From Maea johnstoni (taxonomy: Eukaryota; Annelida; Polychaeta; Spionida; Magelonidae): 64,000 nt of DNA. The stretch's first letter is position 1. Each line of letters starts with the position of its first letter. A model generated the notes under the pieces. It saw only the letters and a list, made by a program, of their open reading frames with translations. It was not told where the DNA came from and ran no database searches. The position numbers and the translations under genes are program-made. Shown piece by piece: positions 57,901 through 64,000 of the stretch. The stretch is from positions 32,011,057 to 32,075,056 of the forward strand of contig OZ012694.1 in the NCBI GenBank assembly GCA_963942565.1. The letters are read 5' to 3'.

Positions 57901-60900
57901 ATTACAGGTAAGTTAACAGGTGAAGTATGGAGGTGAAGTGACAGTTAGCTGGCTGGTACCAGTTGACAAGGCTACTGGCATGGACTGGGTGGGTATCTAC
58001 CCCTCAGGTATGGGAGAGGAGCAGTATGTAGATTACAGGTAAGTTAACAGGTGAAATATGGAGGTGAAGTGACAGTAAGCTGGCTGGTACCTGTTGACGA
58101 GGCTACTGGCATGGACTGGGTGGGTATCTACCCCTCAGGTATGGGAGAGGAGCAGTATGTAGATTACAGGTAAGTTAGCAGATGAAATATGGAGGTGAAT
58201 TGACAGTTAGCTGGCTGGTACCTGTAGATGAGGCTACTGGCATGGACTGGGTGGGTATCTACCCCTCAGGTATGGGAGAGGAGCAGTATGTAGATTACAG
58301 GTAAGTTAGCAGGTGAAGTATGGAGGTGAAGTGACAGTTAGCTGGCTGGTACCTGTAGATGAGGCTACTGGCATGGACTGGGTGGGTATCTACCCCTCAG
58401 GTATGGGAGAGGAGCAGTATGTAGATTACAGGTAAGTTAGCAGGTGAAGTATGGAGGTGAAGTGACAGTTAGCTGGCTGATACCTGTTGACGAGGCTACT
58501 GGCATGGACTGGGTGGGTATCTACCCCTCAGGTATGGGAGAGGAGCAGTATGTAGATTACAGCTAAGTTAACAGGTGAAACACATACAACTAGTAATTCA
58601 GAAAAAGCTCGTATCTTTCCAGTATATAGATCAAGAGATTTAGAAACATTAGACAAAACTGGTATCTTCTGCTCAGGAGGAGAAAAGTTTTTTACAGGTA
58701 AGTTAAATTGCCTGTAAAGGTAAGGTATGATATTGGTCAAACTTGTATCTATTCAGCATATATGGAACAGTGACAATTTGTTGATTCCAAACAATTCAGG
58801 AATTGGCAAGATCTGAGAAGATTTTTCTGAAAGTTGCAGTTTATACTCTTATTGATATTTCACTTTGAAATGTTTTCCAAATTGTGTTGCTTTACTCAAA
58901 AAGAGTTCCCAAAATATTCAGGCATTTCAGGCCAATTTATTCATTCTTCCTTCTATTTCTCATTTTCCATTGTTTGATTGCAGTACTATGGAGTTTTATA
59001 TTGAAACGATAGATTTTCCCCTCTTTGTACACCTGATTATTTTCTTTGTGTGTAGATTTTTCCATGCTTGCATTTAGTGGTCGGACGATTAAGCGAGAAC
59101 TCGAGCATTTGGTTGAGGTGATGCCGACTCGACCCGTTCGAACAGCATTTGAAATAATCGATTATTTCAAATGTGAAATTTCTGAAGAAATTTTGTGAAA
59201 TTACGCAGCCAAAACTGTCAAAAACATTAAACTTTCGTTTAAGTGACATGGAACGGCTCCGTGTCAACACTCAAGAGGAAACAAATCTATTGCGCCATAT
59301 TTGGTGCACCGATTCATCAAGTGCCGCGGTACACCACATGTGTACCTGGCATGTGCCGGCGCATGCCGCGTCACAATAATGTTTAAAATCGTTTGCCTTA
59401 AATTACGGCAATGTGGCCGTAAAACTCGAACCGAATCGATTAATTGTTCGAAATATTTTTCGATCAATCGATTCAACAATCGCATCCGAACCCTACTTGC
59501 TTTCCAAAATACTGTTTTCTTGATTTTTTTGGCTAATCATTGAATTCTTTTCATGTAGTATTTATTTTCAAAATGTTGATGACCTTATCATTTTGTTGAA
59601 TGGAAAAATTAGATGTTCCTTCACTTAGTGCATTGTTTTTATTCTGTTTAATATGTCTACTTAGTATGTTGTTTTCATTGTGTAATATGCCCACTTAAAG
59701 CATTGTTTTCATTCTGCATAATATGTCCACTTAGCATGTTGTTTTCATTGTGTAAAATGCTCACTTAAAACAGTTTTTTCATTCTGCATAATATGTCCAC
59801 TTAGCATGTTGTTTTCATTGTGTAAAATGCTCACTTAAAACAGTTTTTTCATTCTGCATAATATGTCCACTTAGCATGTTGTTTTCATTGTGTAAAATGC
59901 TCACTTAAAACAGTTTTTTCATTCTGCATAATATGTCCACTTAGCATGTTGTTTTCATTGTGTAAAATGCTCACTTAAAACAGTTTTTTCATTCTGCATA
60001 ATATGTCCACTTAGCATGTTGTTTTCATTGTGTAAAATGCTCACTTAAAACAGTTTTTTCATTCTGCATAATATGTCCACTTAGCATGTTGTTTTCATTG
60101 TGTAAAATGCTCACTTAAAACAGTTTTTTCATTCTGCATAATATGTCCACTTAGCATGTTGTTTTCATTGTGAATAGGTACGTCCAGGGTGGTCAGAACC
60201 CCAGGTCCGGTCCTGTGACCAAGGGTCAGCTCAAGATCAGGTCGTTCCTCCCTGCGGGCGGGTTTCAGGTGCGCTACCTGGTCAACAGGAAATTCATCAG
60301 CGTCATGCAGGCAGGTGGGTAACAATAAATCATGGGTAAGATGAAAGGGAACGTTTTAACAGCATCATGTTAGCATTATTTTCCAATATAATGTTCAGGT
60401 ATCAATTTAATCCTTAATTCCCTTATTAAACCAAGCTGTGGTACTGATAAATAAAAGCAATTAAAACATAGCTCTGGTAGTGCCGTGCCCAGGCAGGCCT
60501 GGTCCTACAATACAGTGATCCTGGAAATCTGGCATGACTAAAGACAACTGAAGTTCCTGATAAGTGAGATTCAGACAGTACTTATAAGTGTTTTGAAGTG
60601 TGGTAGCAATATATAAAATTCTACATTTGGCATATATGAAGCTAATGGTACACTAGCAATTTTCATTTAATAGAAAAAGATGTTTTAATTTTTGGTTTTT
60701 AACAGTAGATTACAATTTTGTGTTTTTCAGAGTTCATTTCTGAGAGAGTGCAGTACAAAGAGCCTTGGGAACAGTTCTATGATGGTTTGGTTGTGGGTTT
60801 AGGACGAGATGGTCTCAACTTGAAGAGATGTGTAAAAGATGGGAACAAGACAATCCACACATTTGAAAAAGCCTTCACAGCATTTGAGAATGTCCAGGTA

Positions 60901-61788
60901 ATCTTTCAGTCTACATGTTGAAATCATGTTTATATATAATAGTTATGATGATGATGATGATGATGATGATAATAATAATAATAGTAATAATGATAATAAT
61001 TATAATAATAATGATAATAATAGTAATAATAATATGATAATAATAATAATAATAATAATGATAAAAAAAATTATAATAAATTTAATAATGATTATAATAA
61101 TAATAGAAAATAATAGTTATGATGAAAATAATAATAATGATAATAATAACAACAATAATAGTAATGGAAGGCCTTTACTTTGAAGAGAATGCGAAATTTT
61201 AAAGGAGAAAGTTTAGTCCAAACAACTTCCTTAAGATGTTTTGTGAGTTGTCACTTCATGCCCAAGTTAATTTAAAAAGAGTTTGAACAAAAATTTTGGT
61301 GGTTGTAAAGATTGTTGATCTTTGTACTGAGGACCTAGGGCAAAATTGTGTAGATTTTGGAGACATTCACATAAGTAAGTTTCACTTTATCAAAGGTGTG
61401 TCATTTTCCTCTTTAGTTGGTTGAAGGTCTTCAGCTGATGGGGGTTGCTCTGAAGGATGTGTACGAGACCCTGATCCAGTGCTCGGAGACCGTCCTGGCA
61501 CAGCGACTTCTGACCTTCATCAACGACCTTGTCGCCTGTACCCGCCAATCCTGCATCAAGTTCCTCATTCTGGTCAGCGAGACCATCATGGTCCTCTATG
61601 AGAACGTCTATGAGATATTTGGAGATACACGCGCTGCCGTAAACTCGGTGAAGCTTTTCCAGGGCTACAAGCAGGCTGGGTTGTGTATCGGGAGATTGGT
61701 CGAGGCCTGCGTCTCGCTCCCTCCAGCTAAAAACGGTTCAACCTGGTCGGTACAGGAGAAACATCAGATCCTCACCAATGAGGTGTAG
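51290..61788 (+). CDS. Secreted PLL/lectin-like beta-propeller protein with Ig-like and helical C-terminal domains, 8 exons
   Basis: Eight exons join to 1995 nt, 664 aa plus stop, all phases closing. Residues 1-20 (MKFILNIFVIASLLSVAKAE) are a signal peptide. About 35-370 holds repeated blades such as IEAFAVFQDGALYRNWQ...WGSW, LEVFALGRDGYIHHTWQ and LFVLDNNGSLWHMWQ...WNKW, the pattern of PLL-like beta-propellers, known as fucose/sugar-binding lectins in bacteria. About 385-490 is an Ig-like domain (VTVSWLVP, MDWVGIYPSG, YVQGG, FLPAGGFQVRYLV), like the N-terminal fold found before phosphatase and other enzymatic domains. About 493-664 is helical with cysteines (FYDGLVVGLGRD, LKRC, IQC, ACTRQSC, VYEIFGD, YKQAGLCIGRLVEAC); its family is unknown to me. 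Innate recognition or mucus function is only inference. Confidence 0.85.
52513..52715 (+). CDS. Lectin-like gene exon 2 (residues 233-300)
   Basis: After CTATTTCAG; reads YGQPDVVVTSRPVVHDVKQG, then FFNGRLEVFALGRDGYIHHT and a Trp-rich loop (CTWGWWYK). Donor GTAAAA. Confidence 0.87.
52895..53211. mobile_element. Family D MITE in intron 2
   Basis: ATAGTCTTAGCCAGCAGGGC to TCCTGGCTAAGACCCTG. Internal AAACCCTGTAAAAGCACCCC gives the uninterrupted state of the site occupied by a MITE family 2 at 56317. Confidence 0.75.
53797..54097. mobile_element. Family D MITE (diverged)
   Basis: AGGGTCTGAGCCAGTAGGGT to TTTCTAAATCCTGGTGAAGA. Confidence 0.55.
54355..54673. mobile_element. Family D MITE, full length
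   Basis: CAGGGTCTTAGCCAGCAGGG to CCTGGCTAAGTCCCTG; 319 bp. It is followed directly by a MITE family 2-like copy (AACCCATCCATGCCGG, 54674-54916, ending GAAGGGATTAA). Confidence 0.7.
54970..55061 (+). CDS. Lectin-like gene exon 3 (residues 301-330)
   Basis: After CATTTTCAG; reads IPRPLSMINSLSVGSNVHLG, then NELFVLDNNG. Donor GTATGT. Completes a propeller blade started in exon 2. Confidence 0.85.
55381..55612 (+). mobile_element. Family 4 MITE
   Basis: GGCATAAAAAAAAGATATTG to CAACTTTTTCTTTTAGGCC. Confidence 0.7.
55711..55902 (+). mobile_element. Family 4 MITE, internally deleted
   Basis: AAGGCCTAGAAAAAAATATTG to CAGTTTTTTAAAGCC; about 40 bp shorter than other copies, missing the block after TTTCCTGT. 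Confidence 0.65.
56275..56786. mobile_element. Family D MITE interrupted by MITE family 2
   Basis: Left part CAGTCTTACACAGCAGGGCG... CCAAACCC, right part AAAGCACCCCTCAGGAC... to GGCCATGACCCTG. The interruption is 56317-56546. The right end lies 38 bp upstream of exon 4. Confidence 0.75.
56317..56546. mobile_element. MITE family 2, intact, TTAA target duplication visible
   Basis: Starts TTAACCCATTCACACTC, ends AGTGTTAATGGGTTAA, with an inner inverted repeat (TATTTGAAGGAG / CTCCTTCAAATA). Related family D copies have a single TTAA here (CCCTTAAAATTCACCCC at 12830) or TGTAAAA (52941), so the TTAA was duplicated on insertion, as piggyBac-type elements do. Confidence 0.85.
56824..56983 (+). CDS. 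Lectin-like gene exon 4 (residues 331-384)
   Basis: After GACTTTTTCCAG; reads LWHMWQLERGDSWNKWSKVE, then GAGITLPYVTTTRGGWWAAH. Last propeller blade. Donor GTAGGA. Confidence 0.87.
57217..57383 (+). CDS. Lectin-like gene exon 5 (residues 385-439)
   Basis: After TCTTTGCAG; reads VSTVMQKHDISASPEQVKYG, then GEVTVSWLVPVDEATGMDWV and GIYPSGMGEEQYVDY. First half of the Ig-like domain. Donor AG/GTAAGT at 57384. Its 3' 118 nt is repeated in the following array. Confidence 0.9.
57266..58576 (+). repeat. 131-bp minisatellite of exon 5 donor edge, 10 copies
   Basis: Each unit contains about 118 nt of exon (VKYGGEVTVSWLVPVDEATG through YVDY) and about 13 nt of intron. Donor positions: 57384, 57515, 57646, 57777, 57908, 58039, 58170, 58301, 58432, 58563. 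Eight keep GTAAGT; 57777 and 58563 read CTAAGT. Reading past any donor gives YR then TAA. Differences between copies are few and patchy (GATGAG/GACAAG/GACGAG; GAAGTG/GAATTG), suggesting recent expansion or homogenisation. Confidence 0.94.
58577..59074. other. Lectin-like gene intron 5, no recognised feature
   Basis: Nothing beyond AT-rich intron sequence between the 131-bp array and the hAT-like element. Confidence 0.4.
59067..59503 (+). mobile_element. hAT-like MITE in intron 5
   Basis: Element 59075-59495, ends TAGTGGTCGGACGATTAAGC and CGCATCCGAACCCTA (imperfect inverted repeats). Flanks CTTGCATT (59067-59074) and CTTGCTTT (59496-59503) are a 7-of-8 target duplication, typical of hAT elements. 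A sister copy is at 48073-48489. Confidence 0.82.
59641..60176 (+). repeat. 70-bp minisatellite running into the exon 6 acceptor, 8 copies
   Basis: ATTCTGCATAATATGTCCAC recurs at 59711, 59781, 59851, 59921, 59991, 60061 and 60131, with a diverged first copy at 59641. The unit includes GCATGTTGTTTTCATTGTG, the pyrimidine-rich stretch just before the real acceptor (GTGAATAG/G). The last unit supplies the acceptor region of exon 6. Confidence 0.93.
60178..60314 (+). CDS. Lectin-like gene exon 6 (residues 440-485)
   Basis: After TTGTGAATAG; reads YVQGGQNPRSGPVTKGQLKI, then RSFLPAGGFQVRYLVNRKFI. Second half of the Ig-like domain. Donor GTGGGT. GC-rich compared with its surroundings. Confidence 0.88.
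60731..60897 (+). CDS. Lectin-like gene exon 7 (residues 486-541)
   Basis: After TTTTTCAG; reads FISERVQYKEPWEQFYDGLV, then VGLGRDGLNLKRCVKDGNKT. Start of the helical C-terminal domain. Donor GTAATC. Confidence 0.85.
60943..61165. repeat. (GAT)n/(AAT)n microsatellite in intron 7
   Basis: GATGATGATGATGAT followed by about 190 bp of imperfect AAT/GAT units. The open frame over it (Asp/Asn/Ile runs) is not a gene. Confidence 0.92.
61417..61788 (+). CDS. Lectin-like gene exon 8 (residues 542-664 and stop)
   Basis: After CCTCTTTAG; reads LVEGLQLMGVALKDVYETLI, QCSETVLAQRLLTFINDLVA, CTRQSCIKFLILVSE and VYEIFGDTRAAVNS, ending TAG. Amphipathic helices with paired cysteines; a compact disulphide-bonded bundle is inferred. 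Possible poly(A) signals AATAAA occur at 62615 and 62662. Confidence 0.87.
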   Translation: MVEGLQLMGVALKDVYETLIQCSETVLAQRLLTFINDLVACTRQSCIKFLILVSETIMVLYENVYEIFGDTRAAVNSVKLFQGYKQAGLCIGRLVEACVSLPPAKNGSTWSVQEKHQILTNEV

Positions 61789-62034
61789 AGAAAATGCTGA
61801 ACCAAATTTGGTAGCAAAACAAAATGGTTTTCATTTGTCATAGTAACAGGGATGTGTATATAGGTATTGAAAGCTGCCCGAGAGATGCAACAAATGGCTT
61901 AGTTTAATTCTCAGAAAACTTGAAATTTGGACTAAATTAATGATACAATCTATCTTTTTATAAGGTATCATCAAAACGTTTATTGAATTATTTATGATTA
62001 ATTTTCAAATGGAGCCTGAGTGACAGCCAATTGA

Positions 62035-62231
62035 TGCAATGGCAGTCGAGTATATATTTGCCAATACAAAATGATGCAAAATGACCAAAACCTTGGCAAA
62101 TGGGTACTCATCTGAGAGTACTCAGTGAATGCTATACAATGAATACCAACATGACAAGGCTCAGATGAATTTCAAAAATCATTGCATTCTTGTGCTATGG
62201 ACGAAAGTAGCCTCAGCATTGGAAGAGTTAA
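62035..62231 (+). mobile_element. MITE family 1
   Basis: GCAATGGCAGTCGAG... then GGCAAATGGGTACTCATCTG, GAATACCAACATGACAAGG and AGCATTGGAAGAGTTAA; the left end is altered. Confidence 0.65.
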
Positions 62232-62770
62232 GCCATTTACATTGCAAATTAATGATGATCAGAAAGACAAACATGTAAATGGCTTGATAAGAGAAATATT
62301 TTTGGAAATATTTGGTTGATGATAGGTTTAGATATAAGGCATTTTCAATATTGCCAGACTATGTGTACACTCCAGGTGCAAAGAGTTAAAGATGTGGAGT
62401 ATATTCCTCATGAAAGGTCTTTACGATTTTTCTGCTGCTGCCCTTAAAACAAACCTTATATCAAAAAGTTGATAGATTATGTTTTTATTTATATTGGTTT
62501 TCTACCAGAATGAGTCATATAAGATACTTGCATACTTAGTACTTCTTTTAGTTTTCATATTTAAAATTAAATGCCTTTTCCTTGATCTTTGGCTGAAATG
62601 GCCCCCCCCTTAAAAATAAACATTGTAACCAAAAAATTGAAGGAGTAAAGTAAGTTCAATGAATAAAAATATTTTTCAAATATTTGTGGGAAACCATGTC
62701 TATTACAGGTAACCATCCTGAAACTGTGCAGTGTGAAAAATGCTGGAATACAATCCTTCTGGTATGGTAA

Positions 62771-63053
62771 TAATCAGTAGTAATCAGTAGGTCGCTGGTT
62801 CAATTCCCGGCCGGGGCTCTTTGGTCTGTTCTTGGGCAAGACAGTTTATTCCATGTTGCCTCAGTCTACCCAGCTGTAAAATGGGTACCTAGCTTTAATA
62901 AGGCAGTGCTTAGAGTTTGTGCGCTATATGCTGCCAGCTGCTCTGGAATATCCCTAGGGGGATTGAAATGGTTTCCCTGTGTACAGGCCTGCTAGGGAAG
63001 GAAGGTTGTGTGAACATTCCTGTGGATACAAGACTATAAACCGAATACCTTTA
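62771..63053 (+). repeat. SINE A, 5'-truncated
   Basis: Keeps the box-B part GGTTCAATTCCCGGCCGGGG and the body GTTCTTGGGCAAGACAGTTT, CAGCTGTAAAATGGGTACC, GTGTACAGGCCTGCTAGG. It carries an extra internal segment (GTGCGCTATATGCTGCCAGC) that the copy at 44140 lacks, so the latter may be internally deleted. Confidence 0.8.
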
Positions 63054-63236
63054 ATTGGTGTTCATGGGCCTAATTGTAGTTGACTACTTGGATTGTAGGT
63101 GCAGTAGTCGAAGGCATAATAATATATTTATGATTATGTTTCATGTTACTCTAGTCATTTCATGTCTAACATTTCTGACCTTTGCCGTTGATGAAAACCT
63201 AAAATTGTGAATACATTTATCATGAGTGAAACGTGA

Positions 63237-63469
63237 CTAAACCCATTAATGCTTAAGTGCTCCTCAATGAATTGTTGTCTGGATCTAGTATACTTATGGC
63301 AATAACTTTGGAATTAAGTTTAATCTCACAAAATATTTGAAGGAGAGTTATTGGTAATGTTCTTAATTACATTTCTTCTGCAAATATTTTCTCAGTTATG
63401 CTTTATCCTGAAAGATTTCTCCAAAATTGCCAGGCTGCATTTGGTTGTCGTGAGCATTAATGGGTTTAA
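63237..63469. mobile_element. MITE family 2
   Basis: TAAACCCATTAATGCTTAAG to GAGCATTAATGGGTTTAA, with the inner ATATTTGAAGGAGAG. Confidence 0.75.
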
Positions 63470-64000
63470 TCATTTGTAGTCTCATATCAAGGCATTATGT
63501 AAACAGCTGTCTGTCTAGCTTGAAATATATATATTCTGAATGATGTAAACAAATGTCTGTCCATTTACTAAATATGTATATTTTGATTGATGTTAAAAGA
63601 AAACGATAATCTGAAATCAGCTTCATAATTTTAGGGGTGTTTTCAGTGTTATATTTGGTTGCTTTTCTATGTTGGTGCTTGAGTGGAGAATATATAGAAT
63701 GGCTAATTTTTCTGTGAGTTTTATTTTCCAGTTTTTCCTGAATGCTTTTAAACGGGAATTAACAACACAGGAAAAAACAATACAGACTTAATAAACAAGG
63801 AGAATTCCTTGTCTTTAACTATTAATATTTACTCTTCGGTTTACTAAAATCAAAAATCTACATAAAACCCGACAATTAGAAACAGAAAAAAACAAATGTC
63901 CTCTCTTCGGAAATATTAGAAACGGAAACACCCATACCTGAAAAATTAGGGAAAATTGTTACACAGAAAATTAGCCATTCTACAGTATATAGCTGATGTG
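63470..64000. other. Intergenic, nothing recognised
   Basis: AT-rich; no open frame, repeat array or RNA gene seen. Confidence 0.4.

Noticed and set aside
57384-58576. Array copies as extra in-frame Ig-like exons
   Set aside because: Units lack acceptors at their 5' edges and each read-through hits TAA at the donor, so they cannot add in-frame domains.
60926-61183. Asp/Asn-rich open frame
   Set aside because: Translation of a GAT/AAT microsatellite in intron 7.

Overview
This is an animal (bilaterian invertebrate, probably marine) genomic window. It is AT-rich and full of introns with GT-AG splice sites. More than half of it is small non-autonomous DNA transposons, SINEs, microsatellites and minisatellites. 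There are no rRNA genes, real tRNA genes, operons or CRISPR arrays. The species cannot be fixed from the sequence; the gene content fits an invertebrate deuterostome or a lophotrochozoan.

Three spliced genes can be read with closing phases at every junction. (1) 987-3617, plus strand: a two-exon hexosaminidase D (HEXD, glycoside hydrolase family 20), 620 aa with an N-terminal membrane anchor. (2) 48011-15175, minus strand: a 15-exon FBXO41 orthologue, 1035 aa, with an N-terminal C2H2 zinc finger, coiled coil, disordered middle with a CAA-encoded polyglutamine run, F-box and leucine-rich C-terminal part. (3) 51290-61788, plus strand: an 8-exon secreted protein, 664 aa, with signal peptide, a PLL/lectin-like beta-propeller, an Ig-like 'DWVGIYP' domain and an unclassified helical cysteine-containing C-terminus. 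A fourth, intronless reading frame (25303-24185, minus strand, 372 aa, proline/serine-rich) sits inside FBXO41 intron 8 and is not recognised.

The most striking feature is that exon edges in this window have repeatedly been turned into tandem arrays that straddle the splice site. FBXO41 exon 8 has 16 copies of its acceptor and F-box start (117/118-bp unit). Exon 14 has 12 acceptor copies (77 bp). Exon 12 has 31 donor copies (52 bp) plus an extra acceptor-side copy. Exons 15, 6 and 2 have two or three acceptor-side copies. Exon 5 of the lectin-like gene has 10 donor-side copies (131 bp), and the acceptor of its exon 6 ends a 70-bp array. In both donor arrays, reading past the first donor gives an immediate stop codon, so alternative donor use would truncate the protein.

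Intergenic layout: 1-986 is HEXD upstream sequence. 3618-15174 is a repeat-dominated gap. 48029-51289 separates the divergent FBXO41 and lectin-like genes and holds a hAT-like element and a 446-bp foldback. 61789-64000 is downstream sequence with a SINE and MITEs. Several repeat families have TTAA ends; one nested insertion shows TTAA target duplication directly, which points to piggyBac-type mobilisation. A 1.8-kb A/C-rich block at 27690-29520 with a promoter-like core is unexplained.
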